Below are positions 21,665 through 33,776 of a DNA stretch of 64,000 nt, in pieces (the stretch's first letter is position 1; each line of letters starts with the position of its first letter). Location: the NCBI GenBank assembly GCA_030998225.1, contig JAPYXD010000460.1:186001-250000 (forward strand), given 5' to 3'. Under the pieces are notes generated by a model. That model saw only the letters and a list, made by a program, of their open reading frames with translations, did not search any database and had not been told where the DNA came from. Position numbers and translations under genes: made by a program. This DNA comes from Diplolepis rosae. Taxonomy: Eukaryota; Arthropoda; Insecta; Hymenoptera; Diplolepididae.

Positions 21665-23400
21665 TCATACTTCACCAAATATGTTTTTAAATTTATAGAA
21701 TATGCTCTCTCTTTTTATATATAGCATTTTCATAAATTCTCTTTTACCCTTATTATTTTCCGAATGCAAAATCTCAACATTACTCCAGTCAAAGTCATGA
21801 TCAGCGTATTTTTTTCTATGATCAGACAAAACATTATGGTAATTACACTTTCTTTCAAGATTCATTTTGTGTTCTTCTACTCTAGTATTCAGAAAGTCTG
21901 CCTCTTTGTCCCACATAAATCCCTTTGCACTTCTTACAAATCAATTTATATACCACACCACTTTTTTCAAATCTATTCAAGACGTCTTTACCCAATGTTA
22001 TAAGTCCTTCCATCCCAATCGGTATTCTAAAAATTGTATGGATTTTAAACTTTTTTAACATAAACTGAATTGCTTTTGAGATTTGACCAAAATCAAAGAT
22101 TTCACTTTGTGTATCCGTGTCCACATCGCTACTCTGTCTAATCTTGACTTGTTTAATTCTAATTTTTATATGGTTTTTAATCAAATCTTGTGGGTAGTGG
22201 TTAAAAAATAATATTTTTCTAAAAGCTAAGTTTTCTGAGTGGAAAGATTCATGAGACAAACAAACGGCTCTGTCAACCAGATTTTTATTAACAGCGACTT
22301 TATTTTGAAAGGGATGATTTGAAATGAAATTTAATAGTCTACCAGATTATGTACTCTTTCTGTACAAATTGGACACTATTTTACCATTGGCAAGTTTAAT
22401 TATTTCCAAGTCCAAAAAACTAACTCTGTTGTTCGTTTCCAATTCATGGGTAAATTGAATTCTTGGCTGATATTCATTAAAAGTATCTATGACAATTTGC
22501 AACTTTTCCAAAGTTACACACAATAAAGCATCATCAACATACCGAAAATAAAAATGGCGAAACAAACCCCAACCTCTCAAAGACAGACCTTTCCAAATCT
22601 TCCATGACTATTTCAGCTAGTATTGAAGAATTAACGGAACCTATTGGAGTACCGAACTTTTGTTTATAGAATTTACCATTAAATTTAAATTTAGTAGAAT
22701 TCATAATGAAATCTTATCCTTTGAGAAACTCTTTTTCATCTAATTTTGTATGTGATTTAAATTTTATCCATCTATTTGAAACAGCTTTTTTGACCATCTC
22801 CAACTTAATGTTCGAAAACATTGCAACAACATCTAAAGAGATCATTACATTCCCAACTATTTTTAACAGTATAATTTGACTTTGGTAATGAATTTGTAAG
22901 TATCATATTAAAATTTTGTCCTTAGAATCTAGTAGGTGTATTAATAGTCGATATGACTAGTCTCAAAGGATAGTTTTCCTTATGAATTTTTCTCAATCCA
23001 TAACATATAGCCAAAACAATATTAGTTGTATCAATATCTCTCCATCTAGTATCTTTCCACAGTAGTCCCCTCTTTCTCCAATTGTCCGCCATCCTGAAAC
23101 TACTGCTTTTTAATTTTTTTAAAGGATCTTAATCCAATATTTCAAAGTTCTCAACATTGTTAAGCAACTCTTCCATGTCCCTTATGTATTCCGACCTTCT
23201 CATGAGTACTGAAATATTACCCTTGTCCGCATTTGCACATATTAAATCTTTGTTATTTCTAAGGAAATCTTTAGTTGTTTTCAAGTTATTAGCAAATTTT
23301 CTATCTATACTATTAATATGCAAACTTTTTTTCTCAACCAAACCCTTGGATAAGTGCAAAACCTTGTTCCTGAAATTTTGCTGATCTGACTTCGGTATTT
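21665..23400 (-). pseudogene. Penelope-like RT plus GIY-YIG endonuclease, frameshifted
   Basis: N-terminal block (23129-23359): ICANADKGNISVLMRRSEYI, the conserved start of Penelope RTs. Across 22600-23120 in broken frames are SLDVVAMFSNI and TPIGSVNSSILAEIVMEDLE. 22347-22580 has the catalytic FRYVDDAL box (Asp pair at about residues 16-17), IQFTHELE and VSFLDLEI. 21882-22259 is the linker ending in YKLICKKCKGIYVGQ, the start of a GIY-YIG nuclease. 21665-21916 is its second half (EEHKMNLE, NVLSDHRKKYADHDFDW, ENNKGKREF). RT copies RNA, and GIY-YIG nicks the target. At least four frame breaks and one stop near the YIG block make this copy inactive. Confidence 0.88.
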
Positions 23401-23550
23401 TATGTGTATTAGCTTCAATATCAATTCATTCAGAAAATTTAGATGTTTTAAAAAAAATTTATTTTTTATCCACTACCCACAAGATTTGATTGCAAAACAT
23501 ATAAAAAAAGATAGGAGACATTTTTTAAATCATTTTTTCTAGAATCCCAG

Positions 23551-23585
23551 CTTTGAAAAGGGTGCTAGAAGAGCACCGAAACGTC
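23551..23585 (+). ncRNA. Degenerate hammerhead-like motif (inverted copy)
   Basis: CTTTGAAAAG, then hairpin GGTGCT-AGAAG-AGCACC, then GAAACGTC. It is the inverted partner of 21490-21526 and lies on the strand opposite to the RT. Confidence 0.4.
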
Positions 23586-23639
23586 GCGCAAGTTTCTTTA
23601 CAATTTTTTTATTTTTATTTAAATGGTGGTGGGAATTAA

Positions 23640-23988
23640 AGAAAAAAGAGGACGAAAGAAAGAAAATGAAGGAAGGGGTTTTGGAGGGTTGCCTTATTTT
23701 TTCTTTCCTCCTTTCTTTTTTAGTTTTTCTCATGATTGTTTGACTTGGGTTCACAGCCATTTCTTTCACTTTTTTCACGTTTTCATCAGTGCTGGGGCGT
23801 CCGGCGCGTTCGTTATCTTCAACGTCTTCTCGGACATCTTGGAAACGCTTATACGATTCGTAAACTCTTGTTCCACTCATGGCAGACTCATTATAGGCCT
23901 TTGTTAACATTTCACACACTTTGTTACACTTTATTTCATTTTTTACGCAAAATTTGATACAAATTAGTTGATCCATTTCTTTTAACAA
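23640..23988 (-). pseudogene. Mariner transposase N-terminal domain
   Basis: The minus-strand frame begins near MDQLICIKFCVKNEIKCNKV, then AYNESAMSGTRVYESYKRFQ, DVREDVEDNERAGRPSTDEN and KKVKEMAVNP. This is the HTH region of the mariner/SETMAR type. After about 90 residues it dissolves into low-complexity sequence and then the Penelope end. All three catalytic Asp are gone. Confidence 0.8.
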
Positions 23989-24181
23989 ACGAAAATCGCC
24001 GAGCTTATAAAAAAACGTCTAACCTTAGCGGCTGCCACAGACAATGTAAACAATGAATACAGCTGAAGGTTTTACCATACTTCAGGAGCATTTATACCAA
24101 CATAATAAAAAAAATTCACAATAGAACTCTCTAAACCCGCGAAATAAAAAAATTCCCGTTATTTTCTGAACACACCTTGTA

Positions 24182-25300
24182 TGTCGATATGATGTCGCAA
24201 TTTTATTAAAATATTTTATTTAAGTTTGTAAATATTTCGGGTTTGATCACCTTAATACAAAATTACGTGCTTTTCATTACAGCGCGAATAAAAATGTTAA
24301 CATACTTCCACAAATATTAGAATCACGTTTTAAAAATAAATGCATTATCTTATTATTGACTGAAATGCTAAAGCTGGTGATGAATTCAAACTTAATAATT
24401 TATTGGGCTTTCTGTCGATGATATTGATGATATTTGGCAGCTATTGCTAACGTTGCAAGAAATCATAGAAATACTTGTAGTATGCATTACAAAAATTACT
24501 ACCCAAATTCCTGACTGAATAGAATTAAAAATCATTAAATATTTGGCTGTATTAAATAATAAATTCCCTAACGGTTTAAAACCATAACAACACTTCACAG
24601 TCCATTATCCATGCATAAAATGCGAAAAGTTGGCCTTTTATGGAACATATGCTGCATGTGCCATGAAAGCAAAAATCGTGAAGGCAAAGTAATTTCTCGC
24701 TCTGCAATCTGTTGGGTAAACATAAGTAGGACATATGTCTCAAGCTGAGTTGCGTCTGCATCGATACAAGATTTACCCAACATCTCATGTTAAATGAAGT
24801 TGTTATCAGATAATTTGGTGCATCAAAAAATCAATTGTTACAGCTCAATTAAATGCATGGATAAAACAATTGAAGAAGTCATTGGAATATTTATAAGAAA
24901 ATGAAGTACAATGAAACTAAACAAAATAAAGACTTCATTCTACGGAAAAAGCTTTAATACTTTTAAAATTTTTGTTACAATGTTAAATATAAAGAATTTT
25001 ACTTGTTCCATTTCTTATAAAGGATCTAAGAGTAACTGTAATATTTGTAGGATCACATATATAAATTTGAATAATCAGTAGTAAATAGAAATACAAAATT
25101 TTTAGTACAAAAAAATATTTGCAAAAATTTGTACTTTCTTCACGAATAGATTTTAATAATTTTCTTTCTAAAAAATTTACTTTGGAAAATTTAATATACG
25201 ATATAAAAAATAATTAAACACAATAACGTTCTACACTTAAAATTATAATTTTCTTTTCTTTTCAAATTACCGTTAATAAAAAAATATTTCGAGTAATAAT
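24182..25300. other. Gene-free stretch
   Basis: A 62-codon minus-strand frame at 24595-24783 (MLGKSCIDADATQLETYVLL) has plausible composition, but no family, splice signals or partner. Nothing else seen. Confidence 0.4.
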
Positions 25301-25312
25301 CTAGTTCATTAC

Positions 25313-25774
25313 CTGAATCTGCGTTTCTGAGAGTTTCGTCAAAAGCAATAGGATTTTCATTTTCCTCTAAAACTTTTTGAAAATCCTCGGATTCCATTTC
25401 TACTGGAATTCCCTTTTCATTAGCGGCTTGCAAGACAGAAACTTCTCTTCCTTCATCTTCGTCTTCAGTATCTACAACTATTTGCGGTATGATTATCACT
25501 ACAATTATCAATTCATGCTACTTCATGTTAATTGTAATGAAATGCTCCTCATTATTATTTACCATACTTACGTCTTAGAACAAAATGGAATTATTTTTGA
25601 TAAATTACGTACATTAAAAATAAAATAAATCGTCTAGAAAAGATAACCTGCAGTGTTAGGATTTATGTAATGAATCTAGTGAATTAACTTACCTTGATCT
25701 ATAATGTGGATGTAAGAAATCTCACCAACGATTCTGTGCTTCCGAATTCGCCATGTACTTTTTGCTTTTGGCAT
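25313..25774 (-). CDS. Spliced candidate gene, first two exons, product unknown
   Basis: Exon 1 (25693-25774) starts ATG with MPKAKSTWRIRKHRIVGEIS and ends at an AAG|GTAAGT 5' splice site in phase 1. Exon 2 (25313-25477) begins after ...GCAAATAG, restores the frame (Val, then VDTEDEDEGREVSVLQAANE) and ends CAG|GTAATG, again in phase 1. The split codon and both donor sites agree, which supports a real intron (25478-25692). The protein has a basic N-terminus and then an acidic stretch. I do not recognise it. The next exon was not found at lower coordinates. The ATG choice is tentative, because the frame is open further upstream. Confidence 0.45.
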
Positions 25775-27526
25775 TTTAATTTTAATATAGTCACTTATAT
25801 CACGAACACAAGACAAAATTTGAAAATAATTTTGTCTATCATAATCCGATGTGGTTCCGACCAGGGCCATACCATGTGCCCCCCTGCGGCCACATGTGGA
25901 AAATCTGATCGGGCCCGGATTGGTACTTGGAAACAACTTGGGCCATTTCTGCACGGAATATATTAATATAACATTGGTATATTAGGGGATTTTTAGTTTA
26001 GTATGTCATATTGTATTTGCGATTCGAGCGTATATTTATGTTTGGCTATGTTAAGTACTTCGTGGCATGTGTTAACTGGCGTTGATGTTATTACATACGT
26101 GTGTGTCTCATATAAATAACGCTTGTGAAAGTCTACGAATGTAGATTCTCATAATAAAGAGCCTATAGAAGTTTGTGCCCATCCGTGATGTTTACCCTTA
26201 ATGTTTGCGGAGGTCAACTCACTTTTAGTATAACGTACGATTTTTAACATAGTCAATTACAAATAGTATTATTTACGCTGTAGGCAAATAAAATTGACGT
26301 TCCTAATCGGAAACATAAAAATTAGAGCAATTGGTAATTTTATTTCATGAATTTCAGTGAAAGGCGCTTCTTGCGCGTTATAAACAACGCAATTATTTGG
26401 GGAAATATTGATCCAATCGATTTGGAACTTCCACATTAAATCACGTTCATTCTTTGTGCAAAAATTTGTTAATTAAGATTTTTCCGATTCGAAAATTCCC
26501 TTGTCACTTTCGCCGTCAGAGCGCTAGAAAATACAGTTTTCGTTCTCAATTATCCGGGTTTCGGCGATTTGAAATTAAAAAACGTATTGATATTTATCTC
26601 AAAAATATATACTTTTTAATTTTTATTTCATCAAATGTGAATCAAATGTAAAAATGGTAATTTTCAATTTCATTTATCGAGATGTGTCATAATATAATTT
26701 TTGATTTACAAAATTTTGAGTTCCAATTTTTGCTGTGACGTCACGCGTCTGGACAATACTTTCCAGCGTTTTTGAAGCACAAGTACCCTTATTGCATCCG
26801 TCGGCTCTCTTGTAAATATATTTACATCAATCTTTTTTATATTTTATACAAAGAATAAAACGAATATGCATTGTAAATCACGAAGAAATGACTTGTTCAT
26901 CAATTCGTTTATAACATAAAATTAATTTTCTTGATCCAATACGCCATAAGTTATTTCTGTGCATTTATGCCATTGATTCAAGACCTTTTTTATTTAATTT
27001 GAAAATCTCCAACTGAGTCTGTCGCACTTGAAAAGTCACATAAAAAATCATTTGTATTTGTTATGAAATTAAAAATGTTTCTTTAGCCTGAATCAAATAT
27101 TGGCAGTTGCTCGATATATCTGAAATGCGTAGGGTCATTTTTAAAATGAGTACACTAAAATCTGCTGAAATGTATACTGTATGCCATAAAAGGAGGATTG
27201 AGGAATCATAATTTCTGAAAACCCTTGCAGAAATCCCAGCCTTCCGGAAACCACAAAAATCAAATCTTTCTTGAAATAAACAATTCTGTAACTATAAGCT
27301 TCAGTTTGAAATTTCCTTTATAGTATTTATCTTTTACCTTTTTGAAATTATTAAGAAGCTTTTCTTCACATGAATTTTATAACAGGATTCTGTAATGGGT
27401 TTATAACTATTATGACCATGTCTAGCAATATTCTAGAATTATTCTAAAGCTGTTACATAATATAACTCGCTGGTTGCTAACCTGTTACGAATTTATTCTA
27501 GATGTTATTTTCTGTTCTAACATAAC

Positions 27527-27852
27527 TACACGAAGAAACTTTTTATAGAAATATATATTTTATTTTATATTGATAATTCCAAAAAATATTAGGAATTTAA
27601 GGAAAATTGAGGTTTAATGGTAATTAATTCCTATTGAATTGGAAATTATTCGCAGTCAAAATACTGAAGATTCGAAAAATGATATGAAACTTTAGTATAG
27701 GTTATAGTAAAGTTTCGTACAATCTATAGTAAATGATCATATAGTTCATCTAAATTTCAGTATTTCGCTCTTAAAAATTTTCATTATGACACGTTTTTCT
27801 GTGAATTGAAACAGAGTTTAGCTAAAATTGTATCCTTGGGTTTCTCCGTGTA
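27527..27852. mobile_element. Possible short MITE
   Basis: TACACGAAGAAAC at 27527-27539 faces GTTTCTCCGTGTA at 27840-27852 as inverted ends, 326 bp apart. Target duplication unclear. Confidence 0.35.
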
Positions 27853-28622
27853 TTCTGTAACTGCGTTTGCTATGAACGGGTCTATCCTTGAGTAGCGTTC
27901 TTACTAGAAATCAAATTATATTGTGACACGTTTGGTAAATATGTCAAGTACTTTATTGATTTCGAATTATTGATTATTAGGATTTTTTTATCATGAAATT
28001 AAGTCAGATTCGTTGTTTATCCAAAAAAATCTTGTCTTTCCAATGGATAAAAAAAATTAGTGAAGGCAAAATTCTCTTAGTGTGTAACTATTGGGTGAAG
28101 TTCACGTGTGTTCATAAAAGAGAAAATACACAATAATCTTAATTGCGATTTCAACAACTCGATATTCCAAATTTAATGTAAAACTAAATGCAGATATCAA
28201 TTTTTATCGTAAATTATGAAAAAATTATGAAGTTTGATTGTTTTGAGTGCGGCTAATGTAGAGCTTACAATTAAATTGTTGCGCTTGGCGCTCGGTCTTA
28301 TATGTTCTTCACACATATACAAATTAATCGTATTGTCAATCTCGAAAATTCGAAGATAAAGAAATAACAAGACGCCTCAAAAAAAGGGTATCAATGTTTC
28401 TTACGTTGAAAAGTTTTAGAAAGATCATCAGTAGGTCCTTCCCATTGGAGACTGACAGTTATTACATAATCTTCACACAACAGTTATATAATAAAATTTA
28501 AATGTAACACCAGCAGAACGAGTTACAATGAGTTATAGTTTCGTAACAGTTACATAAAGTTTCTTGTTCTGTCACTGTCTCAATGTATATGTAGTATTTT
28601 TAATGAACTGTGAAGTAATGAT

Positions 28623-29312
28623 TACACAGAGAAAAATAGCACCTGGTCATAATGACTAGGAATAATGTAGTTGGAAAAAAATAGTGATTGTAACGAAAGA
28701 GACTTGTTGCTACTTGACCCATGGCTACAGAAACATTATTTGTAGTCATGGTAGCTATATTCTGAATAACTGGTCGTGGCGACTAGTTAACATTATTGAA
28801 ATTGTCCTTTACTCTTAAACCTCGCTATGAGAACTTGAAACGTTGAGTCCTTATGGCTAGAATAACGTAGTCACTATAACTAGTATAGCAAACTTCACAC
28901 TCGTTGAATCCATTGTGTATTGTTTTGAGTAATGCATATTATTTTTCATTGTAACTGATAACAACTCTTTTGAGAATTTGATTTGATATAATTGTAGAGC
29001 GGGTCGAAACTGTGATTTTTAACCCTACATTTAAAGTTTCAACCCGCTCTACAGAGATAAAAAATCAGATTTTCAAAAGGTTGCTATGAAAAATTACAAT
29101 GTTCTACGTAGTGATTTTATGCATTTGATTTTATATAACCTTATAGTTGATACTTATATATAGTGATTTTGACTACATTACTTAGTCACGGCGACCACTT
29201 TTAGTACCTACACTGAAGAGTCAACCATTGTTCGAATTCAACCACAAAAAGTAGTTAAGGACATTTTCAACTACATATATCACGTCACTATGCCCAGGAT
29301 TTTTTCACAGTA
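28623..29312. mobile_element. Palindromic MITE with central hairpin
   Basis: Outer ends TACACAGAGAAAAATAGCAC (28623 onwards) and, inverted, TACTGTGAAAAAATCCTGGG (29312 downwards) match imperfectly over about 30 bp. The centre is an 18-of-19-bp hairpin, 28993-29011 against 29035-29053 (TGTAGAGCGGGTCGAAACT), and pairing extends outward for about 40 bp more. Foldback organisation, no ORF. Confidence 0.6.
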
Positions 29313-31419
29313 TACGCAATAACTACCAATGTCTACTGAGTTTCCAAGCCTCTTGTCGTTTTTGAATTTGATTCAAAAAATGACTAATTGTCTAATTTAG
29401 CAGAAAAAGAACAACAAAATAAAATTTAGAAAAATCGATTTGCAAGTTGCGGCTTTCTGAACACCACGAATTTAAGCTGAGATATATAAGGGATATTCTA
29501 TGTAAATTTTATTTTTTTTAAATATTTAGAATGTTGTAACTTTCTCTAACTATAACGGATTAAAAATGGCATGTGAATAATTTGTAGAGTTTTGTGAATA
29601 CCAGCATTAACCAAAATTTCAAGCCTGATAAAATGTACCTAAGCGCATTTCAACTTGACCATTATTTTGAAAACTATCGTTCCTGCAGGCTACGACAGAC
29701 GTACATCAATACAAAAATCTGTTTTCCAAATTCAGGAATTCTCCCATGTGATAAGAATGTAAAAAATATTTAATTGCTATACATGAGTATTTTATTGTAC
29801 ATTGGACTTTGCGCCATCATTACGTAATTGGCATTTTTAACTTGAATACTATTCGTCAATTCAATAAAATATTTAACTCGCCTTGCGCAAGCTACTGTGG
29901 AATCTGCAGGCCTTGATGTGTTTCCAACACGATGACGAGTTCTCTGGCCCCTGTCTTCATAATCGAAGACTGGATGCGATGCCATTTTGGGACGCAAAAT
30001 CAAATTTTACAAAAATTGTATTTTATAATGAATCACAATCGCATTTGAAATAATTTTGAATTCTTAAAAAAAAGTGCTTAATTCAGTTATTATCCCAAAT
30101 GCAAAAATTTCACAAAATTTGAAATAATCTTTCTATTAATTATTTTTTCACAACACGAGGTAAAAAGTCACATATGATGTCCTAAGTGATCTGAATTCGA
30201 CTATCAACGATATTCTAAGGGATTTAGTTTATATAGGGGATGCTGCATAACAAAAGGGTGATCAATATCAACCCCTGGGCGGAGCCTCGGACCAATCCTA
30301 ACTCTCTAAGGGTTCACCGATCATCAAACTGAGCAGTGATTGGTGGAAACTTAATAAGAAATTCATTCTGTACAGTTCTTCTGCATTTTATTGTTACTGC
30401 GATCGAAATTTTATTTTCAAGTGTTTTAACAAACCCTGAAAGAGTTTACGAATAACTGTGGGTTGAGAGAAAACAGCTATTGATAATTCGTTCATTAATG
30501 GTCAACTAAACAGTAAATTCAAATTAAAGTATTTAGATTGTTTGATTTCTTCATCCCGAACTAAAGTTGATGAAAAATTTCTTTAACTCGATGTGTTTAA
30601 GCTCACTGGTACATAAAGTTGACAAATTTTTTTATTTTTCTCTGTCAAACATTCATTATTAATATAACACAGTTTCAATAGAAATTATAAGTTGAAACAG
30701 TGATTGATTTACATATATTATTTTCGTTTTCTTCAAAATCTAGTAATCTCTAACAAGCATTGAATTTTTTATCCGATGCTGTTACAACTGCAATCCACAT
30801 TGCTCGCATTAAGAAGAATGAAAATTGAAAAGTAGATATTCAGATTATTCACAGATATTCATGAACAACAATTTTTCCGAAAGAGATAAATATATTTTAT
30901 CAAAGTCGAGAAAATTTTAACACAAAAATAGACGGGGACAGAAAATAAAATGAAGTTAATGTAGGGGAAAAAGAAGAAATTACTGATCTGGAATGTTGGT
31001 GTCAAAAACTGTACTTAACGTGCACTCGGGGGAAGGAGAAACACTTTCATTCTTACCGATTTAATAAATTTTCGAATCAAGTCACAGTCGGAAATAGTAG
31101 TCGCAAGTTCTAAGGTTAATTTAGATAGAAATATGTGTATGCAAATGACGTGGCTATTACGGCCGCTCATTGGACCAATATCCAAAGGCAGATATTAACC
31201 AGAAGCGTGTTTACCGTACAATAATAACAATTTTATGGAATTATTGAATATTCTTAAGGAGTACATAATTTTTACGATTCCTTTAATTAATAAAAGCTCG
31301 AAGTCGGTGGTGAAATCAAATAGAGACTCAACCAACAAATGGGAAGAAACTAATATTGTCTATACATTTATACATTCCTGAAATTTTCTTATAAATTACA
31401 TGAATAAAATAATTTATAT

Positions 31420-32760
31420 TATTTTAAATACCTCAATAAGGATAAACAATCTTAGACTTTATTTGAAGAAAAGATTCTGCATTTCAATGCTTATTTCGTA
31501 TCTCGCAAATTTTCGTTATGTAATAGAAGTTTTCAAAGTTCAGTCGTGTTTTTTTTAAATTTAAATGAAAAATATAGATTCTATTAAAAACTGTTAAGAA
31601 AAATTTGTAGACCTTATTGATGCGAACAACTTTTTATTCGGAGAAGAACAGTTGCTGCTTGTGCCGTTTTTATATGTATCGAATCGAACCTTGAACTGGA
31701 ATTTAGTTTAATACTTCCTCTTTATAACCTAATAATTTTTTTCTCCTTTTTAAAATTTTATTATGTTGAAAAAACGTGAGATAATAGTATATTACGTGCC
31801 TAGGCGCACAACGAGGGTTATTGCGTGACGAGTGACAATGCTCGCAGGAGATCGAAGCCGAGGCGCGATCAGTCCTGCGAGCATTGTCGCGAGTCTCATA
31901 ATTTCCCGAATTGTATGCATTGGCACGTATTCTATTTTATGCGACTTCGGTGCGTATACGAGTTTTTATGCGACTAGTCCCAGCCATTTTGATTTTATCG
32001 ACCTTCTGTAGTAGTAGCTTGTTGTAATAGAGCATGCGCAGTTCAAATGTACAAGGCTTTGTCAGTAGGGTGCTAACGCTGTACGAAGAAGAATAAGAAG
32101 AAGATTCTGCTCCGCTGTAAGACTATATGCGCATGCGCAGTTCAATTTTTACATTATACTCCTCTGTAACGGAATACACAACATTCCGTTACTCTCAGCT
32201 GTAACGGAGAAACGAGTTTCCGCGCCGGAGGCACGTAAAAGACATTTTTCTTCTAAGGTACGTAGACGCAAAGTTAACCTGGGGTCCACTGGACCCAGTG
32301 TGACCACTACGGATTGAAAAGAAAAATATACGTCTTATAAAAAATGTTGCAATTCGAATTTGTAGATCTTTTTGTAGTTAATAATTTTGTAGTTTAACGT
32401 TTCTCTCGTAACCAGTATAATTAAAGCGGAAAATGGAATTTAGATATTGACTTGTTTTAAGATTTAACATACTGTTACTTTTCTAATTTTGGTTCAATCA
32501 GAAAATGTTCTAAGAATAATTAGTAGAGGCTTATGAGCACTTTTAGAAAGCAATATTGAAATTTTTTATTTTTTCAAAAACACAAAAAATCCTTGTATTT
32601 TTACAATTTTGCTTGAATGTGGTTGGTTAACGAACTTGTCCTTTCTTTTTAGTTTCTCAAGAAATGTGCCAAATTTCAATTTAATCCGATGATTCTATCG
32701 AGAGTTATCGTGTCCACAGATTCCGGACGGACAGACGATAGACAGACAGACATGTAATTT
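31420..32760 (+). mobile_element. Second, diverged copy of the pogo-like element
   Basis: Matches 14890-15930 in order: the GTATCTCGCAAATTTT block, the AATTTGTAGATCTTTTTG block, ATGTGGTTGGTTAACGAACTTG, then the ATTCTATCGAGAGTTATCG block and GACAGACAGAC. Interrupted at about 31640-32330 by the hairpin MITE and flanking DNA. Neither 24-bp end was found. Confidence 0.75.
31792..32238 (+). mobile_element. Hairpin MITE, copy 1
   Basis: Ends CGTGCCTAGGCGCA (from 31794) and, inverted, GCGCCGGAGGCACG, each flanked by TA. The core is a long hairpin, GACAATGCTCGCAGGA...TCCTGCGAGCATTGTC, with a short GATCGAAGCCGAGGCGCGATCAG loop. A second hairpin (GTAACGGAAT...ATTCCGTTAC) is near the right end. Contains the tRNA-like TAGCTTGTTGTAATAGAGCATGC segment. 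Confidence 0.8.
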
Positions 32761-32818
32761 TATCATGAATTTTATTTGGAAAATACTGAAATTATTGATC
32801 ACGTATCTGATTATGAAA

Positions 32819-33355
32819 TTACCCGAGTCGCAGTTCTTGCCTTCGCTTCGCCCTCGCTTCACTTTCTATTTCAAAAATCGATTGTTGGATGAGTGTGGAG
32901 CGAATATTATGTCCCCCAAACTCTCGAAAAAATGCAGGTGAATAGTTTATAAGTTGAACGCGGTGAAGAACGAGTAAGAAGCGATAGTGAAACGAGAGCG
33001 AAGTAATATTAAAAATTCTAATGAACATTTCTGGGTTTTCTTCTCACATTCTTGTAGACATCGTTACACATTCGCCTCAATCTCGACAGTAGAGATTGGG
33101 GCAAATCTCAGGATTTCGACTCGGGTAGAATAACATCTGAGATGATCCATATTAAGTGCCATCAATTTAGTATCATTGACCAAAAACGAAGATATATTTA
33201 CTTTGAATAGAATTTGTTTTCTGTTACTTAGAAAATTAAGTTCATAATTATTTACGGACGATATCTATTTATATCGCAAATTTTGTTAAAGTTTGTAAAA
33301 ACTTCAACTAGTATTTATAATTCAACTTCGCTATTTAAATATTCAGTAACCAAGA
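32819..33355. other. Gene-free stretch
   Basis: A 69-codon minus-strand frame (32819-33028) without motifs. Nothing recognised. Confidence 0.4.
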
Positions 33356-33359
33356 CTTT

Positions 33360-33776
33360 TTTGACCGCATCACATTTATTACATTCTCATTATCAGTGAG
33401 AAGGTATTGGTTTTATGTGAAAAACTCCTTTCGGACTTTTCATTAAATTTTTACGTTTGAGAGCCCTTAAGTCAGGAAAACCGGTTTTTACGGAGGCAGA
33501 AATTTTTTGATGACCCTGGCCAGGCCTAGACCGGGGTACCCGAGGTCAAGAATGAAATACACGGCCCGACTGCGACCAGATCTGTCAACCCAACTTCCGA
33601 TCCGAGCACAGTCGAGTTCGGCGTTTCATCACCGGTCAGGGCTCTGATATGGCGATTTCTACCAGGAGTGAATAATATTCAATAAACGGTTCTTACAAAA
33701 GTGTCTGTCTGGCCTCTGTGGACACGATAACTCTCGATAGAATTATCGGATTTGATGGAGATTTAGCTTACTTTAT
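33360..33776 (-). mobile_element. Third, partial copy of the pogo-like element (inverted)
   Basis: The reverse complement matches 15880-16050: ATAATTCTATCGAGAGTTATCG, GACAGACAC, CGTAAAAACC, TTTTCACATAAAACCAATACC and TTCTCA...GATGAGAATG-like sequence. Split by the 195-bp insertion at 33492-33686. Confidence 0.75.
33492..33686 (+). mobile_element. 195-bp retroposon-like insertion with target duplication
   Basis: CGGTTTTTAC (33482-33491) and CGGTTCTTAC (33687-33696) flank it as a 10-bp duplication with one mismatch. The insert is GC-rich at its start (GACCCTGGCCAGGCCTAGAC) and ends GAATAATATTCAATAAA, a short A-rich tail. This is the form of a SINE or a truncated LINE tail. No box A or B is obvious. 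Confidence 0.6.

Larger units (their letters stand above)
21460..23620 (-). mobile_element. Penelope-like retroelement with inverted terminal repeats
   Basis: The coding part is RT followed by GIY-YIG endonuclease on the minus strand. It is bounded by about 85-bp inverted repeats (21460-21547 and 23528-23620) containing CTCTTCTAGCAC/GTGCTAGAAGAG and GCGACGTTTCGG. Penelope-like elements are known for terminal repeats in either orientation that carry hammerhead motifs. Inserted within the mariner described above. Confidence 0.85.
21277..24179 (-). mobile_element. Mariner with long (about 180-bp) inverted ends, split by a Penelope-like element
   Basis: Left 21277-21450 and right 24000-24179 are inverted copies starting C(G/A)AGGTGTGTTCAGAAAATA. 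TA flanks both ends (21275-21276 and 24180-24181). The long match includes CTTCAGCTGTATTCATTGTT and GTCTGTGGCAGCC. Ordinary mariner ends are about 30 bp, so either this family has long ends or two 5' ends are joined head-to-head. The interior is the transposase N-terminus (right) and the Penelope insertion (21460-23620). Confidence 0.8.
25955..31410. other. Long AT-rich region without supported genes
   Basis: Contains two MITE-like inverted-repeat units (27527-27852 and 28623-29312). About 29480-29770 weakly echoes the tail of the pogo-like element (GATAAGAATGTAAAAA). A small ORF at 29770-30003 (minus) has no motif. Confidence 0.5.
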
